From Photobacterium obscurum (GTDB lineage: Bacteria > Pseudomonadota > Gammaproteobacteria > Enterobacterales > Vibrionaceae): DNA of 64,000 bases. The stretch is from contig NZ_JAKRRW010000019.1 of the NCBI RefSeq assembly GCF_026191635.1, forward strand, positions 50,984 to 114,983. The letters are read 5' to 3'. The notes beneath the pieces were generated by a model that worked only from the letters and a program-made list of their open reading frames with translations, was not told the origin of the DNA and did not search any database. Positions within the stretch are counted from its first letter, which is position 1. Every line of letters begins with the position of its first letter. The position numbers and the translations under genes were made by a program. Below, piece by piece: positions 1-8,902 of this stretch.

Positions 1-331
1 TCCCGGCAAAAATCATCGAGACAAAAACGGCGGCGGATCCAATATCTTTCGCCCTGCCCGACAGTTCATGAAGATCTGAACCGATCCGGTCAACCACAGC
101 TTCGAGCGCAGAATTCAGCAACTCAACAATCACCACCAGAAACAGGCTAGCAATCATTGCCAGTTGCTCCATCTTACTGACGGGTAAAAAGAAGGTGATC
201 CCCGTAAGCATGATCAGCAGTATAATCTCCATCCGAAAAGCTTCTTCATATTTCCATGCGGCTTTCAGCCCCTGTACCGAATAACCGGTTGCATCAAGAA
301 CACGTTGTAGTCCCTTTTCTCCTGGCTTCAT
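1..331 (-). CDS. dgkA: Diacylglycerol kinase, partial at left edge
   Basis: Integral inner-membrane kinase that phosphorylates diacylglycerol to phosphatidic acid, recycling lipid released during membrane-derived oligosaccharide or LPS modification. About 110 residues are visible from the ATG; the C-terminal end lies outside the window. The reading contains the N-terminal amphipathic segment, a first membrane helix (about residues 36-50), and the family hallmark VELLNSALEAVVDR, which carries the catalytic Glu and the metal-binding region, followed by SGRAKDIGSAAVF. No frame disruption is seen. It is transcribed away from the uronate genes and is separated from uxuA by a terminator, so it is probably unrelated to them. 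The family call is secure. Confidence 0.95.
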   Translation of the reverse strand, partial: MKPGEKGLQRVLDATGYSVQGLKAAWKYEEAFRMEIILLIMLTGITFFLPVSKMEQLAMIASLFLVVIVELLNSALEAVVDRIGSDLHELSGRAKDIGSAAVFVSMIFAG

Positions 332-462
332 TCCCTAAGCTCGCTCTATTATTCATTACCTGTCTTAATAGTATTACATGTAAATGAAGCGATATACCGT
401 GATGAACAAATATAATATCGATAAGCAAGCTGGTATAAATCAAAGATCCGGTCATTTAGGCG

Positions 463-493
463 AGAAAAAAAAGGCCCTGCGGGCCTTTTTTAT
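463..493 (-). terminator. Intrinsic terminator after uxuA
   Basis: The GC-rich stem AAGGCCC/GGGCCTT has a TGC loop and is flanked by an A-run on one side and a T-run on the other, so it can work in both directions. It lies just after the uxuA stop on the minus strand. Confidence 0.85.
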
Positions 494-506
494 AACAACG
501 AATACA

Positions 507-1691
507 CTACTTTTGGAAAAAAGTACGTTTTAATGCCATTTCGAGGCCACGTACTTCTGCCAGCCCCTTCAGGCGCCCTATCGCAGAATACCCCGGGTTA
601 GTTTTCTTCTTGAGATCATCGAGCATCTGATGACCATGATCTGGCCGCATCGGGATTAAGCGCTTATCACCAGCTTCATCACGACGTTGCTCTTCTTTCA
701 AAATTTCCATCACCACGTTATACATATCCACATCACCTTCAAGGTGTGCGGCTTCATGGAAGCTGAGCGGGTTCTTCTCTCGCTGGGTTGAACGCAAGTG
801 AGTAAAGTAAATACGATCACCATGTTGTTTAATCATGTTCACCAAGTCATTGTCACCACGGACCCCGTAGGATCCCGTACACATAGTAATACCGTTCATC
901 TGACTTGGGACTTCTGCTGTCAGCCAGTCTATATCCTCAATCGTCGATACAATGCGTGGCAATCCCAGAATAGGTCTTGGTGGATCATCCGGATGAACAG
1001 CCATCTTCAGCCCATTAGCATCACAGATAGGCATCAGCTCTTTTAGAAAGTGGACCATGTGCTGTCGTAGCTTATCTTTATCTATCCCTTCATAGCGATC
1101 AAGCTGGGCTTGGAATTCAGCCAACGTATAGCCTTCCTCAGCTCCTGGAAGTCCGGCAATAATGTTACTGGTTAGCTTGGCAACTTCTGATTCCGACATA
1201 TTATTAAAATATGCTTTCGCCTGTACTTGTTCTTCCTCTGAATACGATGCTTCGGCCCCAGGACGCTTCAATATATAAAGCTCAAATGCTGCGAAAGCTA
1301 TTTGATCAAAACGCAAAGCTTTAGAACCGTCTTTCATTTCAAATTCTAAATCAGTTCGCGTCCAGTCCAGAATCGGCATAAAGTTATAACAAACCGTATC
1401 TATTCCACATTCGGCCAAATTTCGAAGGGTTTGTTTATAGTTATTAATCCACTGTTGGAAATTTCCCGTTTGAGTTTTAATTTCTTCGTGAACCGGAACA
1501 CTCTCAACAACTGACCATATCATTCCTTTTTCTTCAATAAGCTTTTTACGCTTTAATATTTCTTCCACTGTCCACACTTCACCATTTGGAATATGATGCA
1601 GTGCGTTGACAATTCCTGTAGCACCAGCCTGACGAATATCATCTAGCGACACAGGATCATTAGGGCCATACCAGCGCCAGGTTTGTTCCAT
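507..1691 (-). CDS. uxuA: D-mannonate dehydratase UxuA
   Basis: Cytoplasmic enzyme that dehydrates D-mannonate to 2-keto-3-deoxygluconate (EC 4.2.1.8), the third step of glucuronate breakdown. The 394-residue product has the same length as E. coli UxuA and matches it along its whole length, including the start MEQTWRWYGP, the metal-binding region AVHPDDPP, FTHLRS, and MRPDHGHQM near the C-terminus. The ATG at 1691 is preferred to the in-frame GTG at 1700: the GTG sits inside the ribosome-binding sequence AAAGGTGA that serves the ATG. It lies 160 bases downstream of uxuR on the same strand, with an intrinsic terminator after it. No UxuR-type operator is seen directly upstream, so it probably depends on the dctP-uxuR promoter region or has a weak promoter of its own. 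Confidence 0.96.
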   Translation of the reverse strand: MEQTWRWYGPNDPVSLDDIRQAGATGIVNALHHIPNGEVWTVEEILKRKKLIEEKGMIWSVVESVPVHEEIKTQTGNFQQWINNYKQTLRNLAECGIDTVCYNFMPILDWTRTDLEFEMKDGSKALRFDQIAFAAFELYILKRPGAEASYSEEEQVQAKAYFNNMSESEVAKLTSNIIAGLPGAEEGYTLAEFQAQLDRYEGIDKDKLRQHMVHFLKELMPICDANGLKMAVHPDDPPRPILGLPRIVSTIEDIDWLTAEVPSQMNGITMCTGSYGVRGDNDLVNMIKQHGDRIYFTHLRSTQREKNPLSFHEAAHLEGDVDMYNVVMEILKEEQRRDEAGDKRLIPMRPDHGHQMLDDLKKKTNPGYSAIGRLKGLAEVRGLEMALKRTFFQK

Positions 1692-1851
1692 GACAATCAC
1701 CTTTTACAGACATACTTAACCCGCTCGAATCAATTATCAAGTTAAGTAATTAACAACTTTAATGAACCGTCACATAACTGTGACAATCCTAAATAAAGGC
1801 CAACAAGGACATTGGCCTAATTTTCTTTACCGAATAGTTTCAGTATCGGTA

Positions 1852-2640
1852 TTATTTTTCATCCCCGAGGAGGACGACAGGATTAGAACTAAACAAATAA
1901 CCATCAAAATTTGGATCATCAATATCTGATAGCTCTAATAATCGTTGTTTCACATTTTCAAGGTGTTGCCACATGGCATTTTTGGCGGCAATGGGATCTT
2001 TCCTCTGCATCGCGGCAAGAATACGCGCATGATCTTCCAGCCACTCTTCACGATAAGCTTGGTCGATAATATGGGAATGCAGCTTCTTCCACATCGGGCT
2101 TTGTTCACGACGCTCCCAGGAATGCTTAAGCATATCCACCAGCACCGAGTTCTGAGTTGCCTCGGCAATACACAGATGAAACTGCTCGTCACCGTTGCAG
2201 TTTACCGAACCACTGGCGAGCTCGTTTCGCTCAAGTTCGAGGGCTGCACGCATTTTTACAATGTCCCCCGGCGTCACCTGAATTGCGGCAAACTCAGCAA
2301 TATTACTTTCCAGCAATTGCCTCGCCTGGAGCATTTCAAATGGGCCGGCATCATCGCTTATCACATTCTCGCGGCTGTTGATCTCATTCGGAATATTAAG
2401 GACATACACACCCGAACCTTTCTTTACTTCAACCAGGTTTTCAAGCTCAAGCATAATAATGGCTTCTCGCACAACCGTACGGCTGACATCTAGCCTTTCT
2501 GCGATGTCACGTTCCGGTGGCAGGCGGTCACCCACTTTGTAGCGGCCGTCAATTAATTCCCGTCTTAGTACCAGCCCTAGCTCTTGGTAGGGTCTTTTTG
2601 GTTCAAAAGGCATCATGATGATATTGTCACTATTTTCCAT
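1852..2640 (-). CDS. uxuR: FadR-type GntR regulator of hexuronate genes (UxuR/ExuR family)
   Basis: Transcriptional repressor expected to release DNA when a hexuronate catabolite such as fructuronate binds. The 262-residue product has an N-terminal winged helix-turn-helix (about residues 17-80: RPYQELG, LPPERDIAERLDVSRTVVREA, VKKGSGVYVL) and a C-terminal FCD ligand domain opening with DAGPFEMLQARQLLE. It closely resembles E. coli UxuR, including MWQHLENVKQRLLEL and FDGYLF near the end. A GAGAG motif precedes the start. It sits between dctP and uxuA on the same strand. A TTGGTCAACC-type half-palindrome lies just upstream at 2675-2686, which suggests autoregulation. UxuR versus ExuR specificity cannot be settled from sequence alone. 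Confidence 0.9.
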   Translation of the reverse strand: MENSDNIIMMPFEPKRPYQELGLVLRRELIDGRYKVGDRLPPERDIAERLDVSRTVVREAIIMLELENLVEVKKGSGVYVLNIPNEINSRENVISDDAGPFEMLQARQLLESNIAEFAAIQVTPGDIVKMRAALELERNELASGSVNCNGDEQFHLCIAEATQNSVLVDMLKHSWERREQSPMWKKLHSHIIDQAYREEWLEDHARILAAMQRKDPIAAKNAMWQHLENVKQRLLELSDIDDPNFDGYLFSSNPVVLLGDEK

Positions 2641-2661
2641 TGCACTCTCACGCCATCATAA

Positions 2662-2686
2662 TGACCAAATAAAATTGGTCAACCTC
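2662..2686. promoter_or_regulatory. Candidate UxuR operator upstream of uxuR
   Basis: An inverted repeat TGACCAA/TTGGTCA lies just upstream of uxuR, and TTGGTCAACCTC matches the TTGGTNNACCAA pattern at 10 of 12 positions. The pattern itself is taken from the better copies at 3866-3877 and 3979-3990. Confidence 0.5.
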
Positions 2687-2745
2687 TATATGATAAAGTG
2701 TTACAACACCTTGATTTTTTAAGTAATAAAACGCCAACCCTACCG

Positions 2746-3729
2746 TTATTGAACAGCCTTGATACGCTCGACGATTGTACTTAGCTCTGGGTTCGTTTCA
2801 TCCAGTGCGTCATACATCGGCTGTACCGCCTCTACGAATGCTGTTTTGTTCGGTGTAACAAATTTCACACCCATTTTTTCAGCTTTCGCCCGCTCTTTTT
2901 CTTCTGACTCAGCCCAAAGCTCTTTCATCAACTCCATCGAACTCATTGCCGCAGTCTTCAGGGCCTTGCGGTTTTCTTCCGATAAACCGTCATAGGCCTT
3001 GGTAGAAATAACCAATACGTCAGGAACCATGGTGTGCTCGTCTAGGCTGAAGTACTTCGAGACTTCGCTGTGGCGGCTAAGGCTAAACGAAGGAATATTG
3101 TTTTCCGCCGCATCAACAACACCTTGCTGCAGTGCCGTGTACAGTTCGCCGTAAGCTAGCGGCGTCGGGCTACCTCCCAGGGCATTGACCATACTGATGG
3201 CAGACGGGCTCGGTTGCACACGAATTTTCAGACCTTTCAGATCGGCAGGTGTATTGATTGGTTTAGAGGTATAGAAACTACGCGCACCAGCATCATAGTA
3301 AGTCACACCAATGAAACCGCTATCGCGAGAGGAAGCTAAGATATCTTCGCCAACAGCGCTTTCTTTTACATTGTAGTAGTGCGCTTTGTCGCGGAAAAGA
3401 TACGGTAGGTTAAAGGCCGAATAGGCTGGGGCGAAGGCTTCAAGCTCTGCGGCATTGGTTTTAACCATCTCTAGCGCCCCATTTTGCATTAGCTCCATCG
3501 ACTCACGCTGGGTCCCCAGCTGCGCGTCAGGGTAAATACGAATCCGAACCTCACCATCCGTCAGTTTACGTACTTCTTTTGCCATATGATCCATCGCTTT
3601 ATGTACAGCATGGTCACGTGGGTGGTTATGACTTAGTTTCAGCGTGGTTGCAGCAAAAGCAGAAGCTGAGGCACCAATTGTTAGCGCAGCACCAATCACT
3701 GCAGTAAGCACTCTTTTACGCGTCATCAT
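2746..3729 (-). CDS. TRAP transporter solute-binding protein, DctP family (probable uronate)
   Basis: Periplasmic binding protein that captures an acidic substrate and passes it to the DctQM membrane unit encoded divergently. The 327-residue product begins with a classical signal peptide (basic MTRKR, hydrophobic stretch, cleavage near ASAFA). It carries DctP-family features: KLSHN near the mature N-terminus, the conserved Arg in KIRVQPSP that salt-bridges the substrate carboxylate, and the GELYTALQQGVVDAAENN segment. The start was placed at the first of two tandem ATGs (3729), 7 bases after GGAG; the 20 extra upstream codons have no ribosome site and would displace the signal peptide. Surrounding genes make glucuronate the most likely ligand, but other uronates are possible. 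Confidence 0.9.
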   Translation of the reverse strand: MMTRKRVLTAVIGAALTIGASASAFAATTLKLSHNHPRDHAVHKAMDHMAKEVRKLTDGEVRIRIYPDAQLGTQRESMELMQNGALEMVKTNAAELEAFAPAYSAFNLPYLFRDKAHYYNVKESAVGEDILASSRDSGFIGVTYYDAGARSFYTSKPINTPADLKGLKIRVQPSPSAISMVNALGGSPTPLAYGELYTALQQGVVDAAENNIPSFSLSRHSEVSKYFSLDEHTMVPDVLVISTKAYDGLSEENRKALKTAAMSSMELMKELWAESEEKERAKAEKMGVKFVTPNKTAFVEAVQPMYDALDETNPELSTIVERIKAVQ

Positions 3730-3831
3730 TGTTATATCTCCGTGAGATTGGTTGTCCATTTCGTAGGGTACGTTTGAATACGGAGCCAATATTGAAGCCA
3801 GTTTGACAACCAGTCAAAAGGAAAACCCCAA

Positions 3832-3843
3832 TTGGTTGACCCA
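3832..3843. promoter_or_regulatory. UxuR-type operator, 11/12 match
   Basis: TTGGTTGACCCA differs from TTGGTNNACCAA by one base. It is the operator nearest to dctP, about 100 bases upstream of its ATG. Confidence 0.6.
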
Positions 3844-3860
3844 TATCACAAGAAAAACCC

Positions 3861-3882
3861 TTGAATTGGTCGACCAATTCAA
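3861..3882. promoter_or_regulatory. UxuR-type operator in a 22-bp perfect palindrome
   Basis: TTGGTCGACCAA (3866-3877) is the core of a perfect 22-base inverted repeat. It lies directly beside the CRP box at 3884-3899, so repressor and activator would sit side by side in the divergent control region. Confidence 0.8.
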
Positions 3883-3883
3883 A

Positions 3884-3926
3884 TGTGAACCACCTCACAT
3901 GACATTTTTTCACCATTTCTTATAAT
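3884..3926 (+). promoter_or_regulatory. CRP box plus TATAAT: class II-type promoter for dctQ operon
   Basis: TGTGAACCACCTCACA (3884-3899) fits the CRP consensus TGTGA-N6-TCACA at all ten positions. TATAAT follows at 3921-3926, which puts the CRP centre near -41.5 for a start near 3933, the class II arrangement. This indicates glucose repression of the uronate operon. Promoter use is inferred from spacing. Confidence 0.75.
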
Positions 3927-3978
3927 CCTCCCAGAAAAGAGCGTGTGCGACTGTTTGGCCTGGTAATACCTTCTTACA

Positions 3979-3990
3979 TTGGTTAACCAA
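3979..3990. promoter_or_regulatory. UxuR-type operator, perfect palindrome
   Basis: TTGGTTAACCAA lies in the predicted 5' untranslated leader of dctQ, downstream of the TATAAT, where a bound repressor would block transcription. The same 12-mer occurs at 14839-14850 ahead of the GH3 gene. Confidence 0.75.
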
Positions 3991-4029
3991 AATTCAGTTG
4001 ACATACCTCCCCATACAAAGGAACTAAAG

Positions 4030-4542
4030 ATGAATAAACTGGTTGGATACATAAACAGAGGGCTGGCAATGTTCACCGTATCCCTCTCTACCTTTCTGGT
4101 CTTCTGTGTTATTTGGCAGGTGATCTCACGCTATGTAATTGGTAAACCAAGCACTATTACGGATGAGCTGGCGCGCTACCTGTTTATGTGGGTCGCATTA
4201 ATTGGAGCGGCCTACACAACCGGCCTCAAGCGGCATCTGGCGATTGACTTGCTGACCATGAAGCTCAGTGGCAAACGAAAACTTATTAACGAAATCATTA
4301 TCCAGCTAGCCGTTGCTGCTTTTGCTTTTATTGTGCTTGTCTATGGTGGTACCAACCTCGCCCTCAAAACCTTGGCTACCGGCCAGGTAACACCTGCTTT
4401 GGGCTTTGAAATGGGCTACATCTATTTCTGTCTGCCGATTAGTGGCGCCCTCATGATTTTTTACTCCGCGATTTTCGGTTTTGAAAAATTCAAGCAGCTG
4501 GTATCCGGCAATACACTCGCCATTGATACTCCACAAAACTAA
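4030..4542 (+). CDS. TRAP transporter small permease, DctQ family
   Basis: Small membrane subunit that joins the binding protein to the large DctM permease. The 170-residue product has four predicted transmembrane segments (about residues 13-36, 47-65, 86-108, 126-147) and the DctQ-family pattern with an ISRYV...DELARYLFMWVALIGAA stretch. The start at 4030 follows AAAGGA by 8 bases; an upstream in-frame TTG at 3979 falls inside an operator and is rejected. dctM begins 18 bases after the stop. Function follows from family and context. Confidence 0.92.
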   Translation: MNKLVGYINRGLAMFTVSLSTFLVFCVIWQVISRYVIGKPSTITDELARYLFMWVALIGAAYTTGLKRHLAIDLLTMKLSGKRKLINEIIIQLAVAAFAFIVLVYGGTNLALKTLATGQVTPALGFEMGYIYFCLPISGALMIFYSAIFGFEKFKQLVSGNTLAIDTPQN

Positions 4543-4560
4543 TTAAAAAGGAATTTCATC

Positions 4561-5862
4561 ATGGAATGGCAAGTCATTCTTACTTTATTCGGTAGCTTTG
4601 CAATCCTCCTCACTCTGGGGATCCCCGTATCATTTGCTATCGGTTTATCCTCATTGGCAACGATTCTGATGAGCCTACCGCTGGAACCTGCTATCGCCGT
4701 TGTGGCACAGCGAATGGCGGCGGGATTGGACAACTTTGCCCTGCTCGCGATCCCGTTCTTTATTCTGGCCGGCAACATCATGAACCAGGGCGGTATCGCT
4801 ATCCGCCTGATCAACTTTGCCAAGGTTCTGGGAGGCCGTCTGCCAGGCTCGCTGGCTCATGTAAACGTGATGGCCAATATGATGTTTGGTTCAATCTCCG
4901 GTTCGGCAGTTGCCTCGGCGGCAGCTGTAGGCGGCACGATGTCCCCTCTGCAGAAGAAAGACGGTTATGACGAACACTTCTCTGCGGCAGTTAACATTAC
5001 CTCTTGCCCGACAGGCCTGTTAATCCCGCCAAGTAACACCTTAATTGTTTTCTCATTGGTCTCAGGCGGTACGTCGATCGCCGCACTCTTTCTCGGCGGC
5101 TATATTCCAGGCATCCTGATGGGTCTGAGCCTGATGTGTGTGGCAGGCTTTATCGCTAAGCGCCGAGGCTATCCGCTAGCGCCAAAGCCGAGTCTTGCCG
5201 AAGTCTGGAACACGCTACTTAAAGCCCTGCCTTCACTGATGCTTATCGTCATCATAATGGGCGGGATAATCGGTGGGATCTTCACGGCAACCGAAGCATC
5301 AGCCATTGCCGTCGTCTACACCTTTGTATTAGCAGTGCTGGTTTACCGCGAAGTAAAATTCCGAGAGCTGCCAAAGATCATTCTTGAATCTGCCGTGACC
5401 ACTTCGATTGTTCTACTGCTAGTTGGTGCGTCAATGGGCATGTCATGGGCTATGGCCAACGCTGATATTCCTTACATGATTGCCGATGCCCTTCTGGCCG
5501 TATCTGAAAATCCACTGGTTATCCTGTTGATCATCAACCTGATTTTGCTGATTGTCGGTATATTTATGGATATGACGCCAGCCGTACTGATCTTTACCCC
5601 GATCTTCCTGCCTATTGCGCTGGACCTAGGTATCGACCCTGTACACTTCGGTATCATGATGACCTTTAACCTTGCCATTGGTATCTGTACCCCACCGGTC
5701 GGCAGCGCACTCTTTATTGGTTGCTCCGTGGCTAAGGTCTCAATCGACAAGATCATCAAACCACTGCTGCCGTTCTATGCGGCACTCATTCTGGCTCTAC
5801 TCGCGGTGACCTTTATTCCTCAGCTAAGCCTGTTCCTACCGAATCTAATGCTTGGCTACTAA
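4561..5862 (+). CDS. TRAP transporter large permease, DctM family
   Basis: Sodium-driven large membrane subunit that moves the substrate across the inner membrane with DctP and DctQ. The 433-residue product has the normal length for DctM, about a dozen hydrophobic helices, and family segments such as GIPVSFAIG near the N-terminus, SGSAVASAAAVG, and CPTGLLIPPSNTLIVFS. A good ribosome site (AAAAAGGAATTT) precedes the ATG. It lies in the run dctQ-dctM-uxuB-uxaC-kdgK-kdgA. Uronate specificity is inferred from the operon. Confidence 0.94.
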   Translation: MEWQVILTLFGSFAILLTLGIPVSFAIGLSSLATILMSLPLEPAIAVVAQRMAAGLDNFALLAIPFFILAGNIMNQGGIAIRLINFAKVLGGRLPGSLAHVNVMANMMFGSISGSAVASAAAVGGTMSPLQKKDGYDEHFSAAVNITSCPTGLLIPPSNTLIVFSLVSGGTSIAALFLGGYIPGILMGLSLMCVAGFIAKRRGYPLAPKPSLAEVWNTLLKALPSLMLIVIIMGGIIGGIFTATEASAIAVVYTFVLAVLVYREVKFRELPKIILESAVTTSIVLLLVGASMGMSWAMANADIPYMIADALLAVSENPLVILLIINLILLIVGIFMDMTPAVLIFTPIFLPIALDLGIDPVHFGIMMTFNLAIGICTPPVGSALFIGCSVAKVSIDKIIKPLLPFYAALILALLAVTFIPQLSLFLPNLMLGY

Positions 5863-5938
5863 GCCACAAAGTAAACACAACATCATTCACCAAACACGCA
5901 TCTCGCTGGTTAATACCGGCGAGATAAAGGAAGAAGAA

Positions 5939-7402
5939 ATGACAAACATTGCCGATACAGACATCAATGCTCAGGTTATCCGCCCAACATACGACAGAGC
6001 CTCCCTTAAGAGCCGTATTGTTCACTTGGGCTTTGGCGCTTTTCATCGCGCCCACCAAGCACTGTTTACCAATGAAATGCTCGAAAAAACCGGTAGCGAC
6101 TGGGGGATCTGCGAAATCAACTTATTTGGTGGCGAAGACCTAATCACCCGCTTACGCGAGCAAGACCACTTGTATACCGTGGCCGAAAAAGGTGCCAATG
6201 CAACGATCGTCAAAATGATTGGTTCGGTGACGAAATCTCTGCATCCCTCGTTAGACGGCCAGCAAGCCGTACTGGATAAGATGGCAGAGGAACAGGTGGC
6301 GATCGTATCAATGACCATCACCGAAAAAGGTTATTGTGCAGATCCGGCTACCGGCCGTCTCGATAAGAACAATGAGCTAATCAAGTCTGACCTTGCCAAT
6401 CCTCGAATGCCAAACTCAGCCATCGGCTATATTGTTGAAGCTCTGCGTATCCGACGCGAGCTAAACCGTCAGCCATTTACCGTCATGTCATGCGATAACG
6501 TCCAGGAAAATGGCCATGTCGCCCGTGCCGCTGTTCTGGACTTTGCCAACTTGGTCGATCAGGAATTGGCTGGCTGGATCGAGGAAAATGTGACTTTTCC
6601 ATGCACCATGGTCGACCGCATTGTTCCCGCGGCAACCACCGAAACCTTGGCTGAAATAGCTCAATTGGTCGGCGTTGAAGACCCGTGTGGCATCGCCTGC
6701 GAACCTTTCCGCCAATGGGTGATTGAAGACAACTTCGTCAATGGCCGCCCAGAATGGGATATCGCCGGCGCCGAATTCGTTAGCGATGTTGTACCCTTCG
6801 AAGAAATGAAACTACGGATGCTAAACGGTAGCCACTCATTCCTTGCCTACCTCGGCTACCTTGGCGGCTACACCCATATCTCTGACACCATGACCAACGA
6901 AAGCTACCGCAAGGCTGCTTTTGACATGATGATGAAGGCACAGGCTCCCACCCTCACAATGCCGGAAGGTACCAACTTAGAGAGCTATGCCAAGCTGCTG
7001 ATTGAACGTTTCACCAACCCGAGCCTGAAGCACCAGACATGGCAAATCGCAATGGATGGCAGCCAGAAAATCCCTCAGCGAATGGGCGGCTCGCTGCGCC
7101 ACCACCTTGAACATGGCACTAACTACAAATGGCTGGCCATGGGTATTGCCGGCTGGATGACCTATATCAGCGGAGTTGACGAAAAAGCACAACCTATCGA
7201 TGTCCGCGATCCGATGGCCGAGCAGTTCAAAGTGATTTATCAGCAGCATGGCATTAACACCTCGGCCGTCAAAGCGATCCTCGGTCTCGAGGCTGTCTTC
7301 GGCACAGATCTGATCAACAACGAAGGCCTGGTCAACGAAATAACCAAAGCCTACCAGCTAATCATTACTAAAGGCGCACGCGCCGCGGTTGCCGCACTGT
7401 AA
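5939..7402 (+). CDS. uxuB: D-fructuronate (mannonate) oxidoreductase UxuB
   Basis: Cytoplasmic NADH-dependent enzyme that reduces D-fructuronate to D-mannonate (EC 1.1.1.57), between UxaC and UxuA. The 487-residue product is nearly identical in length to E. coli UxuB (486) and matches it throughout: VHLGFGAFHRAHQAL with the nucleotide-binding glycines, TEKGYCAD, VTFPCTMVDRIVPAAT, ACEPFRQWVIEDNFV, and KLRMLNGSHSFLAYLGYL with the conserved catalytic Lys region. The start at 5939 follows AAAGGAAGA; the 29 upstream codons overlap the end of dctM and have no conserved content. It belongs to the long-chain mannitol dehydrogenase family. Confidence 0.96.
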   Translation: MTNIADTDINAQVIRPTYDRASLKSRIVHLGFGAFHRAHQALFTNEMLEKTGSDWGICEINLFGGEDLITRLREQDHLYTVAEKGANATIVKMIGSVTKSLHPSLDGQQAVLDKMAEEQVAIVSMTITEKGYCADPATGRLDKNNELIKSDLANPRMPNSAIGYIVEALRIRRELNRQPFTVMSCDNVQENGHVARAAVLDFANLVDQELAGWIEENVTFPCTMVDRIVPAATTETLAEIAQLVGVEDPCGIACEPFRQWVIEDNFVNGRPEWDIAGAEFVSDVVPFEEMKLRMLNGSHSFLAYLGYLGGYTHISDTMTNESYRKAAFDMMMKAQAPTLTMPEGTNLESYAKLLIERFTNPSLKHQTWQIAMDGSQKIPQRMGGSLRHHLEHGTNYKWLAMGIAGWMTYISGVDEKAQPIDVRDPMAEQFKVIYQQHGINTSAVKAILGLEAVFGTDLINNEGLVNEITKAYQLIITKGARAAVAAL

Positions 7403-7477
7403 TCATTTATCCATCCCTTCGAAGCGTCCAAGACACAGAGACTGGGCGCTTTACAGGGAAGCTTACTGGAGCCCATT

Positions 7478-8902
7478 ATGAAAGCTTTCTTATGTGAAGA
7501 TTTCCTTCTCTCAAATGAAGTCGCACGCCGCCTATACCATGATTTCGCCAAAGACATGCCCATCTATGACTATCACTGTCATTTAAACCCTCAGGAGGTA
7601 GCTGGAAACCGTCGCTTCGACAACCTTGGTCAAATGTGGCTGGAGGGCGACCATTACAAATGGCGCGGTATGCGTGCCGCCGGTATTGACGAGTCTCTGA
7701 TCACCGGCAAGGACAGCACTGACTTTGACAAGTATATGGCATGGGCCAGAACCGTTCCCAAGACTCTGGGTAATCCACTCTATCACTGGACCCACCTGGA
7801 ACTGCGCCGCCCGTTCGGTATTACCGGAAAACTGTTCGGTCCGGACACCGCAGAAACTATCTGGCACGAGTGCAATGAAATGCTTGCCAGCCCTGAGTTC
7901 TCGGCCCGGGGCATCATGCAGCAGATGAACGTAGTGATGGCAGGAACAACTGACGATCCTATCCACTCTCTGGAACACCATAAGACCATTGCAGAAGACA
8001 CAGACTTCGATATTGAAGTGGCACCAAGCTGGCGACCTGACCGTGCATTCAAGATCGAATTAGATGGCTTTGGCAAATATATGCAGCTCCTGGGTCAAGC
8101 CGCGGATGTGGAAATCACCCGCTTTGCCGATCTGCTCACCGCGCTGGAGCGCCGCCTTGAGCACTTTGCCATACATGGTTGCCGAGCCGCCGACCACGGT
8201 ATTGAAGTGGTTCGCTATGGCAAAGTACCGCCTGAGGCGACCCTCGATTCCCTGCTCGCCCGCCGCCTTAACCATGAGACTCTGACTGAGCAGGAAGTGG
8301 ATCAGTTCAGCACCGCCGTCCAAGTATGGCTAGGCAAACAATATGCCAAGCGCGGCTGGGTGATGCAGCTGCACATTGGTGCCCAGCGCAATAACAGCAC
8401 CCGGATGTTCAGACTACTCGGAGCTGACAGTGGCTTTGATTCTATTGGTGATCGCCCATTCGCCTTCCAGCTTGCCTCGCTGCTGGATGATATGGATATC
8501 ACCAACGAGCTGCCGAAAACTATTCTTTACTGCCTGAACCCTCGTGATAACGAAATGATGGCAACCATGATCGGAAACTTCCAGGGGGGCGGGATCGCTG
8601 GCAAGGTGCAGTTTGGTTCTGGCTGGTGGTTCAACGATCAGAAAGACGGCATGCAGCGTCAGATCGAACAGCTCTCCCAGCTGGGACTGCTGAGCCAGTT
8701 TGTCGGTATGCTGACCGACTCCCGCAGCTTCTTATCCTATACCCGCCACGAGTACTTCCGTCGCATTCTGTGCAACACCATCGGCCAGTGGGTACAAAAC
8801 GGCGAAGCTCCAAATGACATCGCCATGTTAGGAAAACTGGTACAGGATATCTGCTGCCGCAACGCCAGGACCTACTTTAAGCTACCGGGAGAGAAGGCAT
8901 GA
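7478..8902 (+). CDS. uxaC: Uronate (glucuronate) isomerase UxaC
   Basis: Cytoplasmic enzyme of the amidohydrolase superfamily that isomerises D-glucuronate to D-fructuronate, and D-galacturonate to D-tagaturonate (EC 5.3.1.12). The 474-residue product shows the family signatures YDYHCHLNP (metal-binding HxH near residue 30), TTDDP, and a C-terminal LTDSRSFLSYTRHEYFRR. TGGAG lies upstream of the ATG. The last four bases overlap the kdgK start, indicating translational coupling. In the 75-base gap after uxuB, AAGCGTCC and GGGCGCTT could pair, perhaps tuning expression. Only the glucuronate branch is complete here because uxaA and uxaB are absent. Confidence 0.96.
   Translation: MKAFLCEDFLLSNEVARRLYHDFAKDMPIYDYHCHLNPQEVAGNRRFDNLGQMWLEGDHYKWRGMRAAGIDESLITGKDSTDFDKYMAWARTVPKTLGNPLYHWTHLELRRPFGITGKLFGPDTAETIWHECNEMLASPEFSARGIMQQMNVVMAGTTDDPIHSLEHHKTIAEDTDFDIEVAPSWRPDRAFKIELDGFGKYMQLLGQAADVEITRFADLLTALERRLEHFAIHGCRAADHGIEVVRYGKVPPEATLDSLLARRLNHETLTEQEVDQFSTAVQVWLGKQYAKRGWVMQLHIGAQRNNSTRMFRLLGADSGFDSIGDRPFAFQLASLLDDMDITNELPKTILYCLNPRDNEMMATMIGNFQGGGIAGKVQFGSGWWFNDQKDGMQRQIEQLSQLGLLSQFVGMLTDSRSFLSYTRHEYFRRILCNTIGQWVQNGEAPNDIAMLGKLVQDICCRNARTYFKLPGEKA

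Noticed and set aside
1692..1700. GTG start for uxuA nine bases upstream
   Set aside because: The GTG lies inside the AAAGGTGA ribosome site of the ATG at 1691, and the shorter form has the E. coli UxuA length.
1767..1782. GTCACATAACTGTGAC palindrome as a CRP site
   Set aside because: The half-sites are in the reverse arrangement (TCACA...TGTGA) with a 4-base spacer, unlike CRP boxes.
1945..2493. 182-codon plus-strand frame opposite uxuR
   Set aside because: Antisense shadow of a well supported regulator.
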